Below, one piece after another: positions 51,335-61,326 of a stretch of DNA of 64,000 nucleotides. The stretch comes from Rhodocollybia butyracea (lineage: Eukaryota; Basidiomycota; Agaricomycetes; Agaricales; Omphalotaceae). The stretch spans positions 1 through 64,000 of the forward strand of contig JADNRY010000236.1 of the NCBI GenBank assembly GCA_015501585.1, in the 5' to 3' direction. Within the stretch, counting starts at the first letter, position 1. Every line of letters starts with the position of its first letter. Both the position numbers and the translations under genes were made by a program. The notes below the pieces were generated by a model. The model did no database searches. It had not been told where the DNA came from and was given only the letters and a program-made list of their open reading frames with translations.

Positions 51335-51777
51335 ATGCAGTTCAAACTCGCTTTCATTTCCGCTGCTCTTGCTACTCTTGCACTCGCCTCACCCGCTCCT
51401 CGTAATGAGCCCGCTAGCAGCTGCTCCACTGGTCCTGTCCAGTGCTGCGACAGCGTTCAAACTGCTTCGCAAGCTGGTGCAGACCCCGGCACCCTCATAC
51501 TCCTTGGGCTCATTGGTGTCCTCATTGGGGATGTGACTGGACTTGTTGGTCTTACATGCTCCGGCATTAACGTTGCTGGTGGAGGCACCTGGTAGGCTAT
51601 TTTTAATCATGTGTCAGACTTGAAACTCATCGTTCTTCTTGTTAGCTCTTCTCAAGCTGTCTGCTGTACCGACAACGCCACAGGTAAGGATGATACTCTA
51701 CATCTCATGGTTCTATTACTGACCGAAGCTTGGCAGGTGGACTCATCTCTGTCGGCTGTGTTCCTGTTACTCTCTGA
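51335..51777 (+). CDS. Class I hydrophobin, copy 3
   Basis: Three exons: 51335-51591, 51646-51683, 51737-51777. The total is 336 bases, 111 residues. Signal peptide MQFKLAFISAALATLALASP. Eight cysteines: SCSTG, QCCDS, LTCSG, C across intron 1, VCCTDN, VGCVPVTL, with spacing of class I hydrophobins. Exons 2 and 3 are the same length as in copy 2, and it resembles copy 2 more than copy 1. It is the only hydrophobin on the plus strand, so its module was inverted or moved. It is secreted and expected to form surface films. Confidence 0.9.
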
Positions 51778-52799
51778 GTTCAAACATCAGTGACTACCAA
51801 CTCTTCAGCTTGACCTGGATGCGTTCAAGTGGGACTTTTTCTATTGAAAATTGTATTCTAAAAAAATCAGTATATAAATATACACCAGTTTTTTATGCTT
51901 TCGGATATGCTTGTCAGCACGCATGGTGCTTTGTCCTTGAAGCAAATCATCTAAGGTGTTGAGTAAATTACGCTTTGACATTTGACCGGCCCGAATGCCT
52001 TGATTTCTTTTTTAAGAGTTACTAGTGGAGTGAGAGATAGCCCTATGAGGTATAAGAATTGAATATGTGTACCCACTAATACTTGTTCTTGGGCAAACCA
52101 GAAACCGAGTCACTCAGGCCTCAAATTTACCATTCACGTAACTTGGAAAATAAAGACAACAAGTACATCTCAATGACAAGTACAATTTGCCACTGTCGCC
52201 GTTCTTTATTGAGATATTGTAACACGAGCCTCGACTGAGGCTTAAATACATTCTCTAAATAGCATAGCATGATTCTTCAGGTTGATGTAGTGAATATAGT
52301 ACGTTCTGAAGATCCTGCAGACTAAGAAGGACCGAGTTTGTTATAGTCTGCATAGAGACCTCGCTATTGCCGAAGGGGCATTACTGTTGCCGACAGGATG
52401 ATGCAGAAGGTATAATTCTCGTTGTACAAACTGCTCTTCGAAGCGAGAGTCACGGTCTAATTTTCAGTGATGCTTATGCAGCTAGCTGCATGACATTATA
52501 CTCATGCGTGTACTAGATCTAAACTAGGACGTATGGTTGCAGAACTCGATCACAGCCCTACCTCGAACCAACAATCTGAGTTGTGAGTCGGGGACCTATG
52601 TCGTTACACGATATGAACTATCATTTCTATCGCTATCCACTCAGTGGCTTCCATCCTTGGGTAAAACAGTTTACGTCCACTTTGGCTGATAGCTATGAGA
52701 ACTTGCTACTCTTGACAAGCCAGACGAAACACCATAGCTGGAGATAGTCTAGATTTTCTCCAGTTTTTCTTCAAGCGTTTACTGCTATCATGTCCGTAG
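51778..52799. other. Intergenic region, nothing recognised
   Basis: AT-rich sequence after the hydrophobin 3' end. No ORF, repeat partner or RNA gene was noticed. Confidence 0.45.
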
Positions 52800-54570
52800 T
52801 AGGTCTGGGCCACCGAAGGTAGCTCAGTCAGAATGTCCGCAAGTCAAAGGAAGATTGGAATAGCAGTTTACAAATGCCGCGTGCTGGAAAAGCGCTGCGG
52901 CCTCGTTCCAACTTCTCCAACGTTCCTTCCTCCAACTTTCCCAGAGGCGTTCCAACCTTCCCACCCATATCCTTCAAGGTGAGTTCGAGCTTCCCGAATG
53001 ACGAACAGTTGAATGCTGATACCGGATCTATATTCTTTAATCAAGGGCGGTCATGTCCGAGCGCATTTAAACATGTTTAATTCTTGGTTTAATTACTGTT
53101 GTTTAAACGGTCACTACCACTACACCGTAACTAAACAACTATAGCTAAGGAAACTTCAAGTTTGAGTGCCAGCATTTAAACAAAACATCTAAATTAGAAC
53201 ATAAACCAATATTTAAACAAACTGGTTCACTGTAATTTAAACCAGACACTTTAAACAAAGACTGTGTCAAGAATCCTCACCGTTTAAACTTATGTACACT
53301 AAGCTAAACCACAACTTGGCGTAGCTCATTATTCAAACACACGCACGTCTCGGACTCGCCGAAATTAAAATAACCTGATTAGACGGAACTTGCCTGGAAC
53401 TCTCTGAGTCGTTGTCCAACTTCAAATCCTTCAGCCTCCAGATGTACGGTTAGATCTCAGTAAAGGCTGCAAGTTTCAGGGATGATCAGGATTCAGGAGC
53501 TCAAAAAACTCACCAATCAAACACAAAACGCTCGTGCAGAGATGTACTCTATCTGTGGAAGTCGTCGAAAATTTCGAAATGAGGTGGCTAGCTTGCCAGC
53601 AACTGGCAGTGGCAAAGGGGTGGCACTGAAGGTGATGGAAGTTGACAAGAGAAAAGTAAATAAGCAAAGGTGATAGATCTTTCCGTTACCGGCTGACCAC
53701 TACACAATAAAGATCAAACAATGGATTTTTTCCTTCTTGTGGCCCAAACCGTTCAAAAATTCAAATGCCCAAGTATTGTTCAATTCTATTGTTCAGTGCA
53801 CGACGCACGTGGCTAGCCCACTGCCATTGGTGAAGTTGGTTCTATTTTGTTTGCCTTTCTCTTGTCGACCACCACCTTCGGCACCACTCACCTAGCTTAT
53901 CTCAATGCACGATGTGAGTAGCAGTTGTGACATAAACTCGCTCCATGATCATTATCTGACAAAATAGTGTCAAGAGCAGCCTGCAGGTCAAGAGAGGCCA
54001 GGCGTTCAGAGGCAGAAGCAATTGGCAAGGTTTTAGGTAAGTATATGTGATTCGTGAATAGCATTGGGATGCCTTATTCAGGTGCCTTCAACTGAATTTG
54101 GCCGAGTCCATGTTTGAACAAAGCGCTGTAATTAGAAGTTCAAAACCTTTGTTTAATTCTAGTTTAAATCACAGTGGTGCGATTTTTTTCGGTTTTTGTT
54201 TAGATACATTGTTTGGATATTCTGTTTAAAGTACTTGTTTAAATCTATTACTTAAATCTCTTCGTTTAATTAGATATTGAAGAACTGTAGGAGCTGTACA
54301 GTCAGTGTAGAGCAGAGTTGTGGATTAAATACAGCCAAAGATGATTTAAACAAGTTTAAAATCACTTGGACATGACCTCCCATGATTAAAAAATATAGAT
54401 CCAGATTCTTTTGAATGGAGTCCGAAGAGGTAAAAGTCGGGGGAAGCGCGGCTATGGGCATCCCAGGAAAAGGAACGGTCCAAAGAATTCTTTGGTCATG
54501 TTGGTGGCCGGAGGTTGGGGCAGAGACTGGGAAGCTCTGGACGGAAGAGATTTAGGTTTGTAAGCGCTCG
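52800..54570 (+). repeat. Duplicated block Y, copy 2, split by element B
   Basis: 52800-53015 and 54411-54570 match 42570-42866. It ends, like copy 1, in GCTCGACATCGAA and about 30 bases of GST (ACCTCTTCCCAAACACCTCC to about 54600), the smallest GST remnant of the array. Confidence 0.6.
53016..54410 (-). mobile_element. Inverted-repeat element B with TTTAAAC clusters
   Basis: It is a 1395-base copy of element A in the opposite orientation, with ends CTGATACCGGATCTATATTC and, inward from the right, AAGAATCTGGATCTATATTT. The target duplication is TTGAATG (53009-53015 and 54411-54417). It has the same TTTAAAC-rich subterminal regions and the same small ORF (53667-53476 on the minus strand). It is diverged from A by substitutions and small indels; neither codes for a transposase. 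Confidence 0.7.
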
Positions 54571-54609
54571 ACATCGAAACCTCTTCCCAAACACCTCCCA
54601 GTGTGCACT

Positions 54610-55140
54610 TACTATGTTCTTGTTCTTTGTCTTCCATCGATTTGCTAGCATGTTGCAGTCGAGTATGCCGTCAGGAGGGAGAGTGCGGCTAGAATAGAGA
54701 AAAGAGATGCTGGTGACAAAAGGTAACGTTACTTCATCTATCATCGTTGAACTTTTGAACGTTGAGGTAGTAGTACGGGATGGAAAAGGAAAAACAAAAC
54801 ATACTCACACGTGCTCTTGCACTCTGTCAATCAAATGATTGTCCTGGACCTTTCACCCATATAACCATCGCACGTAGAGTCCCTCTTGGAATATATCGTG
54901 ATTCTGTCAATATGTACATCCTCTCCTTAGTGTTCTGTCAGGACCCAAATGACAGCCTCCCAGAGACCAGTTCACTGGTAACAGGGGGGAAAAAAGAAAG
55001 AAAAAAATGCGGAGATCATTGCCTCATATATAGGGAGATCCAGAAGTCGGAGTATATACGGAAAGCTATTCCCCAGCCCAATCTAACAATATAAGCTGAA
55101 TAGAGTCTACTAGAACTTACTAGAACCTGGTAGCTCCTCA
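54610..55140 (+). repeat. Spacer repeat, copy 3
   Basis: Colinear with 37250-37760 and 43690-44190. No hydrophobin follows it here. Confidence 0.6.
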
Positions 55141-56073
55141 GGAAGATGTGAATCATCCTTGGCAAAGGGGTGTTCTTCCGGATGAAAGGGGAGTATAAAT
55201 GGATACAGGGCATGACAACCAGTCTCATATGAAGAATGAGAAATTGACAAAAATTGCACACTGTGATGATTCCATTAAATTTCCTGACTGTATCTAAACA
55301 TCAGGTTGCAACTAATATACAGACCGAAAACCTAGAGAACAGCCTTTGAAAGGACCATGGAAAGTGTAAAAACACACACTTGTGCTCAGGAGAAATTGCT
55401 TGCCGTCCCTCACTATGCTGATTTGCTGGGAGATATGATAGATGAGGATGAAAACTGAGCATGGTCAAAAGCTCACTTTGAGTGAGAGCAGCTGGAGGAC
55501 GGAAATGGCAAAGTGGGTACACAAAGCTTGTGAAGCTGAGTGAGAGGAGGGAGAAGGAGATACTGAGCTACCTGAGTGTCCAGCACTAACTGCACCAATC
55601 ATCCCATCAACATCTCAGTCATCTTACTAACCTCTGAAGCTCACTCTTGCAGAGCTTTTTGGTGAGTTATCAAAGTGAGCGCAAAGGTCAAGGAGGGCTA
55701 TTTATCAAAAGGCAGAGCTTATGGAAGCTCTGGCTAACATTGATGAGGATTCTATCCTCGACAATGGTGCAATCAAGATTGATGATGATGAAGTGTATCA
55801 GGAATGATATTTGTAGCACAAATTCACACAGCTGTTTAAAATCAATAAAATTGATTTTAGGCCTTAAATAGACCTAAGCCTTTAAGGTCTGGGATTTCTT
55901 ATCTAAGGCCATAATGTAGAACACTGGAACTTATCACTCATTGTAGAACCTTTAAAAATGACCAGGAGGTCTTGGGTTCAAGTCTGGGTGTGACCAATGT
56001 TGCAAACGCTGGAGCAAGCACCCACCCGGCAGGTAAGTGCTCAGGAACTGGTACCTGTGTACATGTGGACTTA
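55141..56073. other. Intergenic region, nothing recognised
   Basis: Short ORFs only, the longest about 80 codons and without motifs. No match to the other blocks was noticed. Confidence 0.4.
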
Positions 56074-56222
56074 GTTAGGGTTAGGGGTTGGATTAGGGGT
56101 TAGGGTTGAGAATATCACTGAGGTGCATTTTAGGTTAGGGTTAAGATTACACCGACTTAACCCTAATTTAGGGTTAGGTTGTCTTAGGTTTGGGGCTAGG
56201 TTTGGGTTAGGGTTAGGGTCAC
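56074..56222 (+). repeat. Interstitial telomere-like repeats
   Basis: Degenerate TTAGGG units in both orientations: TTAGTTAGGGTTAGGGG near 56072, TTAGGGGTTAGGGTT near 56094, TTAGGTTAGGGTTAAG near 56131, AACCCTAATTTAGGGTTAGG near 56159 and GGGTTAGGGTTAGGGTC near 56204. TTAGGG is the telomere repeat of most basidiomycetes. Confidence 0.65.
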
Positions 56223-56556
56223 CCCAGGTTGGCAGCCTCAATCTTTTTTTTTTTTTTTTTTTTTGTGGAACGTTGCCAGAAACCAGCGACTTTTGTCGCT
56301 TTAATCTCTTAGCACCATTGGAGAACTCACATTGTCGTCCCCTCCCGGCCGTTAAGTTTGCAAGGTACGGGACCGAGCAACTTTTTAAGATTTCAACCAC
56401 CCGAGGGAATGCGTTACGCACTTGCCAGGTAGGCAGTCTGTGGGACTCCGGGCAGGCTCTCCTTCCATCTCCTTCCACTCTCCTATTTTTGTTAGTAAAT
56501 ATAAATCATAATTCTGTGTACCTTGCATAAACCCCCGCCTTCTTGTGCCCACCCGT

Positions 56557-57210
56557 CTACACCACTAAAACCCCGGGCCCGGCCAGTATAATTTGGTCGG
56601 GACTAAGATCTTCCTGGACTATGTGCACCCAAGTCGATCTCACCACGCCTTTGGATAGTTTCCGCTGGCCGTATTTGCTTGATGTGAGGAGGGTGTCCAG
56701 TCGGTACCGGCTTTCCAGTGTCCATCGCCACCGGTTCTCAATTTCTCGTTTTGATGGTGGGTTTTCCCCATTGATTACGCGTTTGTTTCTCATCTTCCAG
56801 ATCAAGTATGCGCTTTCTGATACAAGGATGCGGTATAGCCGTGATTCACCAGGGAGGGCTTTCCCATCCGCATCACAAAAGTTTGTTGTGCCACAGGCCA
56901 TCATTATTCCAAAGGTGGGCTCTATCCATTCTGTGGGTCGCTTCTCCCATGCCTTCTGGGCTAGCTCCCATACCTCCTTCTGACCCGGGCAGGAGCACTC
57001 AAAGAGGATGTGTTCCATGGTTTTGGGAACTTGGCAGATATTGCACCTCCCTCTATGTTCAAAATTTGGGACATTGTCCCAGAAGTCCCCTACCTTATAT
57101 GCATTATGGATAACCATCCATAGGAAGTATTGGAACTTCTTGCTGAAGTCTTTATGCCTGATCGATTTCCAGAGGGCTTCTTCAGACGGGATTGCTTCTG
57201 TTACGTTCAT
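56557..57210 (-). CDS. LINE C-terminal region with RT zinc-binding domain
   Basis: This 217-residue stretch starts inside the ORF. It has the zf-RVT pattern: WKSIRHKDFSKKFQYFLWMVIHNAYKVG, then CNICQVPKTMEHILFECSC, which gives C-x2-C and H/C ligands. Next comes a region ending WRWTLESRYRLD. In LINEs this follows RNase H. Upstream continuity is lost at 57210, where sequence of other origin begins. Confidence 0.7.
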   Translation of the reverse strand: MNVTEAIPSEEALWKSIRHKDFSKKFQYFLWMVIHNAYKVGDFWDNVPNFEHRGRCNICQVPKTMEHILFECSCPGQKEVWELAQKAWEKRPTEWIEPTFGIMMACGTTNFCDADGKALPGESRLYRILVSESAYLIWKMRNKRVINGENPPSKREIENRWRWTLESRYRLDTLLTSSKYGQRKLSKGVVRSTWVHIVQEDLSPDQIILAGPGVLVV

Positions 57211-57761
57211 GCCTTTCCATCATTATTCCGAGATGTTCCGGCTCATTCCGAGACTCTCCGAGACTCCTTCACCTTCTCTCACGGTCTCTCACGGCTCCGA
57301 TAGTTCCCACGAACTCTGGCGGCTCCGAAACTTCATTCTCTATTTTATCCCTTCCGATATACCTTTGGACTTCACAAATTCACTCCTACTTTAACACTCA
57401 CACTTCCGACGCCTTTATCGGCCATACCTTCGGCCCGATATATCGGCGGACTCTTTCGGTACTCATTACTTTCCCACGGCGGTCCGCAGTGCACTGACAT
57501 TCATCTCTTTTGTCTTTTCTACTCTATTGCCTATTGTTTTATCATTTGTATTGATTCCACCTCGTTCCGGCCTTGGCATTACCTCGGTCCGACTTTATTG
57601 TCTTTATTTAACAATTAGGTCACTTGTATATAAGCTAGGTACTTTGTACTATCGTTCCTCAGCCAAAAATCACGAGTTACACAAGTTACACGAATTATAC
57701 AAGTTATCATACTTTTCCGAGCTTTCCTTTAAGTCCTTTCTTTGTTCCTTATACTCGCCGT
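57199..57761 (+). mobile_element. Possible solo LTR
   Basis: It begins TGTTACG, contains a TATA-like TATATAAGC near 57627 with CT-rich sequence around it, and ends CGCCGTAA, a near inverse of the start. No partner LTR or internal region is present in the window. It sits between the two halves of the LINE. The borders are tentative. Confidence 0.35.
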
Positions 57762-58965
57762 AAGGGGCTGGATTGCAAAATATTTTTTGGATAACCTTTG
57801 ATTGTAGTGGATGAGGCCAAAGCTGTATGCCCATAAAAGGAAATCAATGAAAAGTGTTGAGTCTAAAGATTGCTTGATATAACATGCAGATTGGCATGGA
57901 TAAGGGTGATCCTTTTCATCCCCTGATGCCCTGATGTGCTGTCTACCCTTTCTGAGTCTCAGATATATTTAGATGGCCACTGGGAGATCAGTCTTTATTG
58001 ATCTTTGAACTTTCTCATCAAAAACCCTCATTTTTTCGAAATTAGAGGATAAGTATCAGAGCATCCAGGGCAGGGTGGGCCACAGGCTTCTAGGACATTG
58101 TACCCTGGTATAATAGGTACATTTAGACGACTCAGGAGTAGCTTATACTGTCCTGGGAGAGTGGGTGATAATTGATCTCTGTATATGTATGCATAAATTT
58201 CGCTTTTTGGACCATCAAATTGTTAATAGAGGCAGCTGTAGGCAAGGGATTGAGGAGAAACTCGAGGAATAGTGTACCAGGACTTGATATAGCATGTCTA
58301 TAACAAAATATTCTCACTATCTGAAGTTCAACATGTGATGATAAGTTTGACACAAGTATCAGACACTTAAGAACCCAGGAGTACTGGTACATCAAGATAA
58401 GGGAAGGGGTTATCAGGAAAAGGTTCTGATATCAATCTATGTATTTCTAGCATGCTATATGCCAAGCTAGACAGTCTTCTCTTGCCTACAGCTCCCACTA
58501 TTAATGATTTAACAGGCAAAAAAGCGAAATTTATGCCTAATTAGACAGGTATCACTTATTATCCACTCTCCCAGGACAGTATAAGCTACTCCTGAGTCGT
58601 CTAAATGTACCTATTATACCAGGGTACAATGTCCTAGAAGCCTGTGGCCCACCCTGCCCTGGATGCTCTGATACTTATCCTCTGATTTGGAAAAAATGAG
58701 GGTTTTTGATGAGAAAGTTCAAAGATCAATAAAGACTGACCTCCCAGTGGCCATCTAAATATATCTGAGACTCAGAAAGGGTAGACAGCACATCAGGGCA
58801 TCAGGGGATGAAAAGGATCACCCTTATCCATGCCAATCTGCATGTTATATCAAGCAATCTTTAGACTCAACACTTTTCATTGATTTCCTTTTATGGGCAT
58901 ACAGCTTTGGCCTCATCCACTACAATCAAAGGTTATCCAAAAAATATTTTGCAATCCAGCCCCTT
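57762..58965. mobile_element. Foldback element with 449-base inverted arms
   Basis: Arms 57762-58210 and 58517-58965 are inverted copies, with only scattered differences, around a 306-base spacer. Outer ends are AAGGGGCTGGATTGCAAAAT and its complement; inner ends are GCATAAATTTCGCTTTTT and its complement. No target duplication is evident. No ORF crosses the element. The arms contain the motif CAGCTTTGGCCTCATCCACT, which recurs in the flanking repeats to the right. Confidence 0.8.
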
Positions 58966-59430
58966 CCCACCACAGGATTGGCTTCATTTTAGGTGAGCAA
59001 CCTATTCTGTGTATAAACAAAAGGTCTGGATGTCTACCACAAGCTATTGTCCTTAGGAAAAGAGTGTACACAGTTTGTGTGTTCAGTTTTGTCATTTCTT
59101 AATTGGGTAGTGAAAACAGCTTTGACCTCATCCACTGCAAAAGATTTGTCATTTTTCAAATAAGTAATGAAATCAGCTTTGACCTCATCCACTGCAAATT
59201 TGTCACTTCTCAATTAGGCAATGAAAACAGCTTTGGCCTCATCCACTGCAAAAGTTTTGAACTTGCCTAATTAAGAAATAAAAGTCTATTGAAATAAAAT
59301 TGCCTAATATAGTAATTTATCAAAATTTCCAAATGTATCTAACTCTATTAAAAAAAACATAAAACCGGTTAAGGTGTTTGAAAATTGCCTTATTTGGTAA
59401 TAAAACAGCTTTGACCTCATCCACTGCAAA
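58902..59430 (+). repeat. Dispersed repeats of a GCTTTGACCTCATCCACTGC motif
   Basis: Copies lie at about 58902-58921 (end of the foldback arm), 59117-59139, 59174-59197, 59229-59250 and 59406-59430, irregularly spaced in AT-rich DNA. Confidence 0.75.
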
Positions 59431-59471
59431 AATGGAAAAATTTCCTAATTTAGTAATTTTTAAATTGGCTT

Positions 59472-60163
59472 GGGTCATGACCTAGGCCAGGTAGGTCATG
59501 ACCTAGTTCATCCAGGTCATGGCCTAGGTCAAGTAGGTCATGACCTAGTTCACCCAGGTCATGACCTAGGTCAAGTAGGTCATGACCTAGGTCAGGTAGG
59601 TCATGACCTAGTTCACCCAGGTCATGACCTAGGTCAAGTAGGTCATGACCTACCTGACCTAGGTCATGACCTAAAAAGTAGGTCATGACCTGAATCAGCT
59701 AGGTCAGGTAAGTCACATTCTTGCCTGACAACCCAGAACAGGGCACTGTGACTTAGCTTGATCTTGTCATAATCTACAGATATGTAAAAAATCCCAATAA
59801 TCCCAATATGTTACTACACATTTCTTGTCATGATTCTATGATATTTCATTCTTGCTTATATTCTCTATCTCACCATCCTCCACTCTCACCCTACACCTCT
59901 TAAACTAACTATATATCCCCCTCCTAGACCATAACCTCCTCCTCCTAGACTATACCCTCCCCCTCCTAGACCATCCCCTCCCTCACCTAGACCATCCCCT
60001 CCCTCACCTAGACCATGCCCTGCCCCACCTAGGCCATATCCTATCTCACCCCAGGCCATGACCTACCAACCCCAGGAAAAGACCAACCTGACCTAGGTCA
60101 TGACCAATTTTTTAGGTCATGACCTAATTCCCAGGTCATGACCTAAATCCCAAGGTCATGACC
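59472..60163. repeat. Array of the palindrome GGTCATGACC
   Basis: Perfect copies at 59473, 59494, 59536, 59557, 59578, 59599, 59620, 59641, 59662, 59681, and then at 60096, 60115, 60134 and 60154. A GGTCATGGCC variant is at 59514. The first group has a 21-base period, alternately followed by TAGTTCACCCA and TAGGTCAAGTA. Between the groups lies a CT-rich stretch with repeated CTAGACCATCCCCTCC (59920-60060). Confidence 0.9.
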
Positions 60164-61326
60164 TAGCTGCCCGGGTTTTGCCTAGGTTTTTGGGTCTTTT
60201 TAGTAAGGTCAATGTAACAAAAGTGCAGACTAATAAGACCAAATATGTGGGTGACTGAACTGCAAAATCTCTGTCTTCCCACTGTTGTAGGTGTTTTGTT
60301 AGTCCCTGTATACATGTTTGGGAGTCGCTATGGATGGAGATGTCAACATCTTTGGGCGCCCCACTCACACACTCCTTGATTGCAATGATTTCACCTGTCT
60401 GGTTACTCTGTTTAAATTGTTCAGGGATTTTGATGGTACGGTTTTGCTGGTTGTCGTTCTCGCAGTAAATTCCAGACCCTGTTGTTGGTCCTTCATTGCC
60501 AGTGTTTTTGTAAGACCCATCTGTGTAGAATCTAAGTTCCTCTAGCTTGTTTGCCTCCCATTCTTGTATGGGTATGCTATCACTTCTGTCTCCACTTGTA
60601 AATACTCGGAACGCATCTGCAAGGGTGCCACCTGTTGTAATTCTCCAGTCAAAGTACTCTGCATGTTCTGACCCGGTTGCAGGTATGTGTCCAGGTTCAA
60701 AGTCTTCTGGCAGCCGGGACATTGGGTTCCATTTCTGCGGAAGCTTTTGCAGAAGCTCACTTGCCTTCCGTATACATTTATACGGGCATGCACAGTTTAT
60801 CTCCCTCAATGAAGTGCAGCCGGCGCATCGGCAGTTTCGCCGCCCTGTGTGTCTCGCAGTCCTTGATAGTCTTGCAATGGCTTCCGTTTCTCCCACTGTT
60901 CTGACCTTGTGATTTTCACGCAGACAGCGGGTTTCTTTACTATTATGGATTGTTTGGATCCCATCTGCTTCCCGGTGCAGCCAGATAGGCATTTTGCGAA
61001 GGATGTCTCGTGAGAAGGCCAGACCCTCCATGCGGACGCCAAACTTTGCTGCCACATTCATCATGTCTTTAAGGTCTTGAGGGAGGTCTCCCTTCTTCAC
61101 ATTCCAGGATTGTAGAAAGACATTTATTTTTGACCATTCATCAATGTTCTCATCACATCGGGGGACATGCTTAGCTATGAGTTCGTCTGCAATATATGCC
61201 CATGTTGCTCTGTCTTCATTAAAGTTGAGGTAGGATCGCAGCCAGGTTACCATGATAGCCTCATTTCGGGCAACAATGTCTAGGACTTGTCGTCCCCCAC
61301 TCTCGATTGGTGCATCTACTGTCTCT
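60156..61326 (-). CDS. LINE RNase H region, truncated
   Basis: It is read on the minus strand from the RT end. A linker with cysteine pairs (CRCAGCTSL) and CACPYKC lies before the RNase H fold. RNase H motifs are FYTDGSYKN (first Asp), GEIIAIKEC (Glu) and IHSDSQTCI (second Asp). The final part of the fold is missing: the ORF runs into unrelated sequence near 60210 and stops at 60156 inside the palindrome array. Confidence 0.7.

Noticed and set aside
56071..56478. 135-residue protein with PNPNPN repeats
   Set aside because: It is a translation of TTAGGG-like repeats and the poly-T next to the LINE end.
59450..59688. Repetitive ORFs of the type GHDLGQVGHDL on both strands
   Set aside because: They are translations of the GGTCATGACC array; the palindrome gives similar ORFs on each strand and there is no gene context.
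59472..59691. Nuclear hormone receptor element (AGGTCATGACCT)
   Set aside because: The sequence equals the palindromic thyroid-type response element, but fungi lack these receptors; the array form and transposon setting favour a satellite.
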